NCBI GenBank assembly: GCA_955652215.1
Contig: CATPAX010000141.1
Location: 1-7,706, forward strand
Direction: 5' to 3'
DNA: 7,706 bases
Origin: an uncultured Solirubrobacteraceae bacterium
Lineage (GTDB): Bacteria; Actinomycetota; Thermoleophilia; Solirubrobacterales; Solirubrobacteraceae
The position numbers and the translations under genes were made by a program. Under the pieces are notes generated by a model. It worked only from the letters and a program-made list of their open reading frames with translations. It ran no database searches and had not been told where the DNA came from. The number at the start of each line of letters is the position of its first letter. The stretch's first letter is position 1. Below are positions 1-5,869 of the stretch, piece by piece.

Positions 1-669
1 ACTGTCGTTCAGGGTACGGCCACGCATAAATGCGAGCGGCGCCACCTCGATCACTCCGCGCTCGAGGTGCTGCGCCACCCGGTCGGCCTCGAGCATGTCG
101 TGCAGGGCATCGAACAACGGGCGCAGGTAGGGGTCGACCTTTGCCATGAGGTCGCCGGGCAGGAAGCCGAGCCGCTCGCCGGCCTCGACGGCCGGTCGCG
201 TGAGGATGATCCGGTTGACCTCGCGCCTGCTGAGCGCGGCCGCGGCGAGCGCCACCGCCAGGAATGTCTTGCCGGTCCCAGCGGGCCCGATCCCGAAAGT
301 GATCGTGTTCTGCCGGATCGAGTCGACGTAGCGCTTCTGGTTGAGCGTTTTCGGCGCCACCTTCGTGGTCGCGTGGCGCCACACCACGTCCTCGAGAATC
401 TTGGCCGGCGACTCATGGTGGTCAAGCGCGCGGGTTACCACCTCGATCGTTCCCTCCGCGATCTCGTGCCCCTGGGCGATCAGTTCGGAGAGCTCACCGA
501 CGACGGCCGCCGCAGCCTCGACCGCCTCGGCCTCGCCGTCGAGCGTGAGCACGTTGCCACGCAGGAACACGTCGCAGTCCAGGTGGCCCTGAAGCGTGCG
601 GAGCACGGCATCCCCGCTTCCCGCCAGCTCCGCGGCGATCGCATTGTCGAGCTCAATCTGCTTACGCAC
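1..669 (-). CDS. phoH: PhoH-family ATPase (PhoH/YbeZ-like), C-terminus cut by window edge
   Basis: A PhoH-type P-loop ATPase. The family couples NTP hydrolysis to RNA metabolism and is commonly encoded next to the rRNA-maturation endonuclease YbeY, which would lie beyond the window. The visible 223 residues begin with the family's short N-terminal region (IELDN near residue 5, then a KH-like segment to about 70). Next come the Walker A motif GPAGTGKT at 128-135, the PhoH signature from RPAVEAGERLGFLPGD (158-173), and PLAFMRGRTLND at 211-222. The expected Walker B (FxxLDEAQN) would follow directly but is outside the window. I chose the GTG at 669-667 because it places IELDN at the usual distance from the N-terminus; no in-frame ATG, GTG or TTG was seen in the adjoining upstream DNA. 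No strong Shine-Dalgarno site precedes it, and the first base of the start codon is the last base of the adjacent inverted-repeat element. Family identification is secure; the start is fairly sure. Confidence 0.95.
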   Translation of the reverse strand, partial: MRKQIELDNAIAAELAGSGDAVLRTLQGHLDCDVFLRGNVLTLDGEAEAVEAAAAVVGELSELIAQGHEIAEGTIEVVTRALDHHESPAKILEDVVWRHATTKVAPKTLNQKRYVDSIRQNTITFGIGPAGTGKTFLAVALAAAALSRREVNRIILTRPAVEAGERLGFLPGDLMAKVDPYLRPLFDALHDMLEADRVAQHLERGVIEVAPLAFMRGRTLNDS

Positions 670-726
670 TAGTGTGCCGTCCGGTAATTGGGTGCATGGA
701 GCGCGAGGCCCGGGGGCCGCCAGGCA

Positions 727-735
727 AGGACGCAG
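727..735. repeat. Direct repeat AGGACGCAG, copy 1
   Basis: This 9-mer recurs exactly at 770-778. The two copies sit immediately on either side of the central hairpin at 735-768, in the same orientation. They could be protein-binding boxes or remains of a duplication within the element; nothing else in the sequence decides between these. Confidence 0.6.
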
Positions 736-768
736 AAACCGACGCGCAGCAGCGCTGCGCGAGGTTTC
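735..768. other. Central hairpin of the 669-835 element
   Basis: GAAACC (735-740) pairs with GGTTTC (763-768), and inside it CGCGCAGC (743-750) pairs with GCTGCGCG (754-761) around an AGC triloop. The two stems are separated by a small GA/A internal loop, giving 14 base pairs in total. This is the strongest internal hairpin of the element. It is perfectly symmetric in both strands, so it does not itself indicate which strand is transcribed. No T-run follows it in either direction, so it does not look like a standard intrinsic terminator. Confidence 0.8.
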
Positions 769-769
769 G

Positions 770-778
770 AGGACGCAG
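770..778. repeat. Direct repeat AGGACGCAG, copy 2
   Basis: Exact second copy of the 9-mer at 727-735, one base beyond the 3' arm of the central hairpin. Its orientation matches copy 1, so the pair is not part of the hairpin symmetry and needs a separate explanation. Confidence 0.6.
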
Positions 779-782
779 CATG

Positions 783-800
783 GCGGTCATCCGGGACCGC
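783..800. other. Side hairpin of the 669-835 element
   Basis: GCGGTC (783-788) pairs perfectly with GACCGC (795-800) around the six-base loop ATCCGG. It lies between the central hairpin and the outer right arm. A weaker counterpart on the other side, GGCC (707-710) with GGCC (715-718) around CGGG, would complete a multi-branched fold. The short stems could arise by chance in GC-rich DNA, so their significance rests on their placement inside the long terminal repeats. Confidence 0.6.
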
Positions 801-841
801 GATACATGTGCCCTAATTGCCGGACGGTGCACTAGCGCCGC

Positions 842-1276
842 CTAGGACCCGAGGACCTCGCGCACGCGCGCGGATACCCGCTTGCCCTCAGCCCGCCCTG
901 ACGCCCTGGCCATCGCTGCCTTCATCACCTGGCCCATGTCCTTGGGCGAGCTGGCCTGTGTCTCGGCGATGGCTGCGTGGACGATCGCGTCGAGCTCCTG
1001 GTCGCTGAGCTCTGAGGGCAGATAGTGCTCAATGATTCGCGCCTCCGACTCCTCCTGGCTAGCCAGTTCCGGACGACCCCCGTCACGGAACTGCGTCGCG
1101 GCCTCGAGCCTGCGCTTACGCTCGCGCCGCAGAACCGCCATCTCGTCGGTACTTCCGTCCTTGGCCGCTTTCTGTAGCTCGGAAAGGACCAGCCGCAGGG
1201 CGCCCGCCCGCTCCCGGTCGCGGGCTTTCATCGCGCCGGTCATGTCGGCGCGCACCTGATCGATCAAGGTCAACAT
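842..1276 (-). CDS. yqeY: GatB/YqeY domain protein
   Basis: A 144-residue stand-alone GatB/YqeY-domain protein of usual family length (about 150). The domain is related to the C-terminal tail of GatB, the subunit of the tRNA-dependent amidotransferase that contacts tRNA, but the role of the single-domain form is not well defined. Family features are the N-terminal helix with RLVLSEL (28-34), a basic charged stretch around 50-60, ESEARIIEHYLPSELSDQEL (76-95), and KDMGQVMKAAMARASGRAEGK (112-132). It is likely cytosolic, with no signal peptide or membrane segment. The ATG at 1276-1274 follows the mtaB stop by only 3 bp and has no convincing Shine-Dalgarno site, so translation probably depends on mtaB. 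The gene ends just before the folded element, which separates it from phoH. Confidence 0.93.
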   Translation of the reverse strand: MLTLIDQVRADMTGAMKARDRERAGALRLVLSELQKAAKDGSTDEMAVLRRERKRRLEAATQFRDGGRPELASQEESEARIIEHYLPSELSDQELDAIVHAAIAETQASSPKDMGQVMKAAMARASGRAEGKRVSARVREVLGS

Positions 1277-1279
1277 AAC

Positions 1280-2548
1280 TCAGGATATCCCGGGCGCCAG
1301 CGGCTCACACCGGATGCCGTCGGCGTGGAGCTCCATGCAGCCAGCCGCGACAATTTCGCCTCGGCACCCAGCCTTGGCAGGCAGGTAACAGCGCGTGTAG
1401 TCGGCCGTGTAGCCCGAGCACTGGCTGTCCGCGACCTTGTCGATCAGCACGTGCTCGTGCTTGCCCAGCTTCCGCAGGCGGTGGTGGCGCGAGCGTACTT
1501 CGGATTGGCCACGCATCCGCTGCGAGCGGTCCTTCTTCGCCGCCGGCGGCACCCGATCGCCGAGCGCCTCCGCCACGGTTCCGGGGCGTGGCGAGTACGA
1601 GAACGTGTGAACGCGAGTGATCCCCGCGGCGTCAACCGCTGCAAGCGTGCGCTCGAACGCGGCCTCGTCCTCGGTCGGAAAGCCGACGATCACGTCCGTG
1701 GTGATGTTGACTTCAGGGATCGCACGTCTCAGAGCGGCGACGTGGTCAAGGTACTCGGCAGCGGTGTAGCGCCGTCCCATCGCCCGCAGCACGCCGTCGT
1801 CGCCCGACTGCATCGGGATGTGCAGATGGGGGCAGATCTTCGGCTCCTCCGCGAGTGCGCGGAGGAGCGACTGCTTGACGTGAATGACCTCGACGCTCGA
1901 GAGCCTGACGCGCTGGACGCCCTCGACGCTGGCGGCCTCACGCATCAGGTCGCCGAGCTCGAGCCCGCGCTCGGGGTCCCGGTAGTCGCCGACGCTGATC
2001 CCGGTCATCACGACCTCGGGTTGACCGCCGGCGACTCGGCGCCGAACCTCGGCGAGGACCCCACTCGCCGGGCGCGATCGCGCGCCTCCCCTGACCGTCG
2101 GGATGATGCAGTAGGCGCAGTGGCAGTCACAGCCATCCTGGACCTTGACGAACCCACGGGTGCGCGCCCCATCGTCATGCATCCGAAGGGGCGGCTGGTT
2201 CTCGAGGTCGATGCACGCTCCGAGGGCACCGGCCATCCGTTGTGCCACGTCTTCGGCGCTCCCGACGAAAGTGCTCACCCGCTGATCGATCTCCGCGAAG
2301 CGCTGAGGGATCAGGTTCACAGCGCAGCCGGCCACGTAGACGTCGCTCGCGGCGTTCAGCGAGCGCCTGACCGCCTGCCGAGACTTGGCCTCCGCTTCGC
2401 TGGTTATGCAGCAGGTGTTGATGACGTGAAGCTCGGCCTCGGCCTCGGGCACCTCGCGGTGTCCCGCCTCGAGCAGCGACCGGCGAGCGGCCATCGCGTC
2501 CGCCTGCGAGACCTTGCAGCCCAGGAATTTGACGGCGAAGGTGGTCAT
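1280..2548 (-). CDS. mtaB: tRNA (N6-threonylcarbamoyladenosine37-C2) methylthiotransferase MtaB
   Basis: A 422-residue radical-SAM methylthiotransferase, most like MtaB, which converts t6A to ms2t6A at position 37 of ANN-decoding tRNAs. The N-terminal UPF0004 domain carries the three expected cluster cysteines: C11 (FLGCKVSQAD), C46 (INTCCIT) and C75 (VAGCAV). The radical-SAM motif is C140-x3-C144-x2-C147 (DGCDCHCAYCIIP). Further family marks are HLHIPMQSGDD (241-251), TTDVIVGFPTE (283-293) and FSYSPRPGT (316-324), followed by a TRAM-type tRNA-binding tail. That tail is unusually rich in cysteine (377, 387, 395, 404, 414). The frame is open far upstream, but the ATG at 2548-2546 is chosen because it puts C11 at the usual distance and leaves an 11-bp gap after the NDH-2 stop. 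MiaB or RimO are less likely because the NxVxxC region and the gene neighbourhood fit MtaB. Upstream and downstream spacings fit one operon. Confidence 0.93.
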   Translation of the reverse strand: MTTFAVKFLGCKVSQADAMAARRSLLEAGHREVPEAEAELHVINTCCITSEAEAKSRQAVRRSLNAASDVYVAGCAVNLIPQRFAEIDQRVSTFVGSAEDVAQRMAGALGACIDLENQPPLRMHDDGARTRGFVKVQDGCDCHCAYCIIPTVRGGARSRPASGVLAEVRRRVAGGQPEVVMTGISVGDYRDPERGLELGDLMREAASVEGVQRVRLSSVEVIHVKQSLLRALAEEPKICPHLHIPMQSGDDGVLRAMGRRYTAAEYLDHVAALRRAIPEVNITTDVIVGFPTEDEAAFERTLAAVDAAGITRVHTFSYSPRPGTVAEALGDRVPPAAKKDRSQRMRGQSEVRSRHHRLRKLGKHEHVLIDKVADSQCSGYTADYTRCYLPAKAGCRGEIVAAGCMELHADGIRCEPLAPGIS

Positions 2549-2559
2549 GCCCGGCGAAG

Positions 2560-3843
2560 CTACTCCGCCAACCGCGGCGGTTGGGCGAGCTGACCGAGCT
2601 CCGCGGTGTCGCGGTGAAACCAGAAGTCGAGGGTCCAGTCGGCGATCAGCCGCGCCTTCCGGCGAAAGCCGGGGATCCAGGCGAGGTGGTAGAAGCGCCC
2701 GATCACCCACGCCGGGAAGCCCTTCACGTGAATGCCGAGGATGCTTGCCACGCCCTCCTGCCGCCCCAGTTCGGCGAATGCCCCAAGCGTCTTGAAAGTG
2801 AAGGGCCTCAGCTCGCCGCTGCCGGACATCACCGCCGCGATGTTTTCTCCCATCAGCCTGGCTTGCCGGATCGCGTGCTGCGCCGTTGGGGGGCAAAAAC
2901 GCCCGGGGCGCGCGGGATCGGGAACTCCTGCGATGTCTCCGAGCGCCCAGATGTCGTCATATCCATCGACGCGCAGTTCGGCGCTGCATTTGACCCGGCC
3001 TTCGCTGATGGGGAGCCCAAGCCGCTCGGCCACAGGGTTGGCCTTGACTCCCGCAGTCCAGCAGACCGTCCGGCCAGGGATCTTCTCACCGGTCGAAAGG
3101 CTCACAGCCCTGTCGGTTACCTCGGTGACCTGCGTCTCGAGCTTGATTTCTACCCCTCGCTGCTTGAGAAGCTCCGCCGTAAACTCAGCCAGCTCGGGCT
3201 TCATCTCCTGCATGATCCGCGGCGCGGCATCGATCAGCACCCAGCGCATTCCCGCCTCGCGGCACCGCGGGTAGTAGTGGCGCAGCGCGTCGGTCGCGTA
3301 GTCATGCAGCTCTGCCAGCCCCTCGAGGCCCGCGTAGCCGGCGCCGACGAACACGAACGTCAAGTGCTCGCGGCGAAGCTCCAGATCGTGGAGCTCCTCG
3401 GCTGACTCGAGCTGGCGGACCAGCCGGTTGCGCAGGGTGATCGCGTCTCCGAGCGTCTTGAAGCCGATCGCATGTTCGACGAGCCCGGGGATCGGGACCG
3501 TCCGCGACACCGACCCGAGTGCCACCACCAGCTGGTCGTAGCGCACGCGGATCGAAGCGCCGCTGAGCACCATTACCTCGATCTCGTGGTTCGAGGGATC
3601 GCCCCCGGTGACCCGGCCGAGTCGCAGTTCGGTTCGCTTGAGCCGCTCGCGCAGCGGCACAACCACGTGGCGCGGTTCGAGGGTTCCCGCTGCCGCGCCG
3701 GGCAGCAGCGGCGTGTAGAGCAGGTAGTTGACGTCGTTGACGATCGTGATCCGGACGTCGTCAGGCAGGGTGCGCTCGAGTGCCTTGGCGGCGTAGTAGC
3801 CGCCAAATCCGCCTCCAGCGATGACGACATGACGTGATGCCAC
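2560..3843 (-). CDS. Type II NADH dehydrogenase-like FAD/NAD(P)-dependent oxidoreductase
   Basis: A 427-residue two-dinucleotide-fold flavoprotein of the NDH-2 family, which typically moves electrons from NADH to membrane quinone without pumping protons. The FAD-binding motif GGGFGG is at 10-15, the NAD(P)H-binding motif VGAGYAGLEGLAEL at 166-179, and the second FAD motif ALGDIAG at 300-306. PPTAQHAIRQA (318-328) matches the quinone-site AQxxxQ-type segment. The C-terminal part (GFPAWVIGRFYHLAWIPGFRRKARLIADWTLDFW, within 375-408) is aromatic and basic, like the membrane-attaching amphipathic helices of NDH-2; no true transmembrane segment is seen. The start is GTG at 3843-3841, with GGGGGT at 3860-3855 as a somewhat distant ribosome site overlapping the prmA stop. 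It sits 9 bp after prmA and 11 bp before mtaB, so it is probably cotranscribed. Another flavin oxidoreductase activity is possible, so no gene symbol is given. Confidence 0.9.
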   Translation of the reverse strand: MASRHVVIAGGGFGGYYAAKALERTLPDDVRITIVNDVNYLLYTPLLPGAAAGTLEPRHVVVPLRERLKRTELRLGRVTGGDPSNHEIEVMVLSGASIRVRYDQLVVALGSVSRTVPIPGLVEHAIGFKTLGDAITLRNRLVRQLESAEELHDLELRREHLTFVFVGAGYAGLEGLAELHDYATDALRHYYPRCREAGMRWVLIDAAPRIMQEMKPELAEFTAELLKQRGVEIKLETQVTEVTDRAVSLSTGEKIPGRTVCWTAGVKANPVAERLGLPISEGRVKCSAELRVDGYDDIWALGDIAGVPDPARPGRFCPPTAQHAIRQARLMGENIAAVMSGSGELRPFTFKTLGAFAELGRQEGVASILGIHVKGFPAWVIGRFYHLAWIPGFRRKARLIADWTLDFWFHRDTAELGQLAQPPRLAE

Positions 3844-3852
3844 CGGCCGAAT

Positions 3853-4668
3853 CTACCCCCGGTCGGAGCTGGCGAACAAGATCGCCGCCCATTCCCCGCT
3901 CTGGCGGCGCTCGGACTCGAGGAGTCCGCGAGCGGCAAATGCGCCGCTCACCTTCTCGCATTCGGTAGTGAGCAGGCCGCCGGCGATGAGTCGCTCCGGC
4001 ACCGGCCCGAGCTGCCGCGCATAGTCGAGGAGCAACGGCGCCAGCAGGTTCGCCGCCACTGTCCGGGCCTGCGGCATCGCATCACGACGGAGGTCTCCTC
4101 GCAGCACCTCGACCTGCACTGAGTTCCGCCTGGCGTTCTCGGCCGCCGCCTCGATGCTCGCGGGCTCGTTGTCGAGCGCCATGACCGGCCCCCAGCCAAG
4201 CGTCGCCGCCGCGATCGCCAGGACACCCGAACCGCAGCCCAGGTCAAGAAAGCTTCCCTCGCTCGGGAGGCCAAGCATCAGCTCCAGGCAGAGCTGCGTG
4301 GTCGGGTGCGAGCCGGTCCCGAACGCCTGACCGGGGTCGATCACCAGGTCAACCGGCGTCTGCGCCGGGTCCGTCCATGGTGCTCGCACGGTCAGCGTGC
4401 GTGCGATTGCGACGGGCTTGTGGAAGCTTCGCCAGCGCTCGGCCCAGTCATCGGCGACCTGGCTGGTGCTCACCTCGACCAACGCTCCGGCGGCGGCAGC
4501 CTTGAGCTCAGGCAGGCTTGGCAGCTCGCCGGGAGCGCCGTAGACGGCGTACTCGACGACCGTATCGCCGAGTGCGACCTCCTCGAGGCCGCTGGGCGCA
4601 AGCTCGAGCAGCTCCGCCAGCACAAGCTCGGCTTGGTCGCGCTGGACGCGGACGGCCAGCCTCAGCAC
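3853..4668 (-). CDS. prmA: Ribosomal protein L11 methyltransferase PrmA
   Basis: A 271-residue SAM-dependent methyltransferase that methylates ribosomal protein L11 on lysine side chains and its N-terminus. After a small N-terminal substrate-recognition domain comes the linker motif DDWAERWRSFHKP (73-85). The Rossmann-fold core follows: DPGQAFGTGSHPTT (111-124, typical of PrmA), SAM-binding motif I LDLGCGSG (141-148), acidic residue in ALDNEP (164-169), and ANLLAPLLLDY (206-216) in place of the usual ANILA. The frame is open to a TTG at 4722, but I chose the GTG at 4668-4666. It has GGAG seven bases upstream, aligns with the start of known PrmA proteins, and avoids starting inside the palindrome at 4685-4730. 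The loss of PrmA is tolerated in many bacteria, so its operon position reflects ribosome-related context rather than necessity. Confidence 0.93.
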   Translation of the reverse strand: MLRLAVRVQRDQAELVLAELLELAPSGLEEVALGDTVVEYAVYGAPGELPSLPELKAAAAGALVEVSTSQVADDWAERWRSFHKPVAIARTLTVRAPWTDPAQTPVDLVIDPGQAFGTGSHPTTQLCLELMLGLPSEGSFLDLGCGSGVLAIAAATLGWGPVMALDNEPASIEAAAENARRNSVQVEVLRGDLRRDAMPQARTVAANLLAPLLLDYARQLGPVPERLIAGGLLTTECEKVSGAFAARGLLESERRQSGEWAAILFASSDRG

Positions 4669-4675
4669 TGCTGGG

Positions 4676-4679
4676 CTCC
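4676..4679 (-). promoter_or_regulatory. Ribosome binding site GGAG that decides the prmA start
   Basis: Read on the minus strand, GGGCGGAG ends seven bases before the GTG at 4668-4666. This is the clearest Shine-Dalgarno sequence in the window. It supports the GTG start over the upstream TTG, which lies inside the palindrome. Confidence 0.7.
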
Positions 4680-4684
4680 GCCCA

Positions 4685-4730
4685 CTAGATGATTGATTCC
4701 GAATTGACGGATTCGGAATCAATCATCTAG
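4685..4730. repeat. Perfect 20-bp-arm inverted repeat (hairpin) overlapping the dnaJ stop codon
   Basis: Arms 4685-4704 and 4711-4730 are exact reverse complements around the six-base loop TGACGG (plus strand). Each arm has 7 G/C in 20, far more AT-rich than the surrounding genes, and both outer ends are CTAG. The dnaJ TAG stop (4729-4727) lies within the outer right end, and the prmA ribosome site starts six bases beyond the left end. No T-run follows the hairpin in either direction, so it is not a textbook intrinsic terminator. A U-less terminator, an mRNA processing or stabilising stem, an attenuator between dnaJ and prmA, or a short palindromic mobile remnant are all possible. The repeat itself is certain; its role is inference. 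Confidence 0.95.
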
Positions 4731-5869
4731 CCGCCGAACGCGCGCTTCAGCTTGCCGAACACACCCTCCTCGGTGCCGAGGTTGTGCTCGGTCATCGTCC
4801 CCGACAGGCGTTCGTAGAGCTCGCGCTGCTCGCGACTGAGATGCCGCGGAATCACGACATTGACCACGACGCGGAGGTCGCCTGTTCGCCGGCCGCGACC
4901 TCGCAATGGCGGGAGGCCCGCTCCGCGGACCACGAGCGTGTCGTGCGGCTGGGACCCGGCTGGGATGTCGAGCTCCACCGAACCGTCGAGGGTCGGAATC
5001 TCGACCGTCGTCCCAAGCGCTGCCAGCGGCGCCGGAACGTCGACGGCCGTCACCAGATCGTCGCCGTCGCGGATGAAGCGTGGGTCGTCGCGAACGTGGA
5101 CCAGCACGTAAAGGTCTCCCGGAGGTCCGCCTCGCTCGCCCGCGTGCCCGCGTCCGGTGATTCGGATCCGCTGGCCGTCGGCAATGCCCGCTGGTATGTC
5201 GACGGCTACTCGGTTGCGCTCGACCCGCCGGCCACGGCCGCGGCAGCGCTTGCACGGTTCTTTGGCCACGCGGCCATCACCCTGGCAGGCATCGCACACC
5301 GTGGTGCGCATCATCTGGCCAAACGGCGTCCGGGAGACCGTGCGCAGCTGGCCTGTTCCGCCGCATCGGGGGCACGTCTCGATCGGAGTTCCCGGCTCGG
5401 CTCCGTTGCCATGGCAGTGCTCGCAGGTGGCGATCGCCTCGTAGCTCACTTCCACAGAGGCCCCGCTTCCCGCCTGTCCAAGGTCGATCTCTGCACTCAC
5501 GGCGACGTCTCCGCCGTGCGCCGGGCCGGTGCGCCCGCCGCCGCCAAATGCACCACCGAAGCCGCCCCCGCCGAAGAACGCGTCGAAGATGTCCGCAACC
5601 GATCCGAAGCCCTCGAAGTTCGGCGCGTAGCCGCCGCTGCGCAAGCCCTCATGCCCGTAGCGGTCATAGGTGGCACGGCGATCGGGGTCGGAGAGCACCT
5701 CATAGGCCTCGGCGGCCTCCTTGAACTTCTCCTCAGCCGCGGGGTCGCTGCTGTTGACATCGGGATGCAGCTCCCGCGCCAGCCGGCGGAAGGCCTTCTT
5801 CAGCGTCGCGTCGTCGACGTCGCGCGAGACCCCGAGAACTTCGTAGTAATCCCGGCTCGTGGCGCTCAT
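4727..5869 (-). CDS. dnaJ: Chaperone protein DnaJ (Hsp40)
   Basis: A 380-residue class I J-protein that delivers unfolded clients to DnaK and stimulates its ATPase. The J domain starts at DYYEVLGV (7-14), with the essential HPD at 35-37 and DRRATYDRYG at 63-72. A Gly/Phe-rich linker (about 86-112) leads to the zinc-finger domain, where all four CxxCxGxG repeats are intact: CEHCHGNG 149-156, CPRCGGTG 166-173, CDACQGDG 192-199 and CKRCRGRG 206-213. The substrate-binding C-terminal domains follow (DIPAGIADGQRIRITGRGHAG, 224-244). The frame is open well upstream, but the ATG at 5869-5867 gives the normal N-terminus and overlaps the hrcA stop as ATGA, so translation is probably coupled. No dnaK or grpE is adjacent, as in the actinobacterial dnaJ2 arrangement. 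The stop codon lies inside the perfect palindrome. Confidence 0.97.
   Translation of the reverse strand: MSATSRDYYEVLGVSRDVDDATLKKAFRRLARELHPDVNSSDPAAEEKFKEAAEAYEVLSDPDRRATYDRYGHEGLRSGGYAPNFEGFGSVADIFDAFFGGGGFGGAFGGGGRTGPAHGGDVAVSAEIDLGQAGSGASVEVSYEAIATCEHCHGNGAEPGTPIETCPRCGGTGQLRTVSRTPFGQMMRTTVCDACQGDGRVAKEPCKRCRGRGRRVERNRVAVDIPAGIADGQRIRITGRGHAGERGGPPGDLYVLVHVRDDPRFIRDGDDLVTAVDVPAPLAALGTTVEIPTLDGSVELDIPAGSQPHDTLVVRGAGLPPLRGRGRRTGDLRVVVNVVIPRHLSREQRELYERLSGTMTEHNLGTEEGVFGKLKRAFGG

Larger units (their letters stand above)
669..835. repeat. 167-bp folded inverted-repeat element (MITE-like or structured-RNA-like) between yqeY and phoH
   Basis: The 172-bp gap between yqeY and phoH holds no gene but is almost filled by this element. 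Its ends, 669-698 and 805-835, are imperfect inverted repeats of about 30 bp, both bounded by CTAG (669-672 and 832-835). The core CCGTCCGG at 677-684 pairs exactly with CCGGACGG at 820-827, and AATT pairs with AATT inside it. Differences between the arms are six transitions plus one bulged base (811). The roughly 105-bp centre contains three hairpins and two copies of AGGACGCAG. CTAG at both edges could be a 4-bp target duplication, as some IS5-group elements make, or simply the end of the repeat, since CTAG is its own complement. It could be a non-autonomous mobile element, a structured RNA, or a transcription or processing signal. I recognise no named family. The structure is visible directly; the function is unknown. 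Confidence 0.85.

Noticed and set aside
596..835. Small plus-strand open frame over the folded element
   Set aside because: It runs from the antisense of phoH through the inverted repeats, has no homology I recognise, and its codons follow the repeat structure.
1325..2593. Long plus-strand open frame (422 codons) opposite mtaB
   Set aside because: It lies wholly over a clear mtaB gene, its translation shows no recognisable family, and long antisense frames are expected in GC-rich DNA.
2549..2896. N-terminal extension of mtaB to 2896
   Set aside because: The extra sequence is the wrong frame of the NDH-2-like gene; the family N-terminus begins at the ATG at 2548.
2581..3405. Plus-strand open frame (274 codons) opposite the NDH-2-like gene
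   Set aside because: It has no domain-like sequence and covers a well-supported minus-strand flavoprotein.
4669..4722. prmA start at the TTG in the palindrome
   Set aside because: It adds 18 low-complexity residues and lacks a ribosome site; the GTG at 4668 has GGAG seven bases upstream and fits the family N-terminus.
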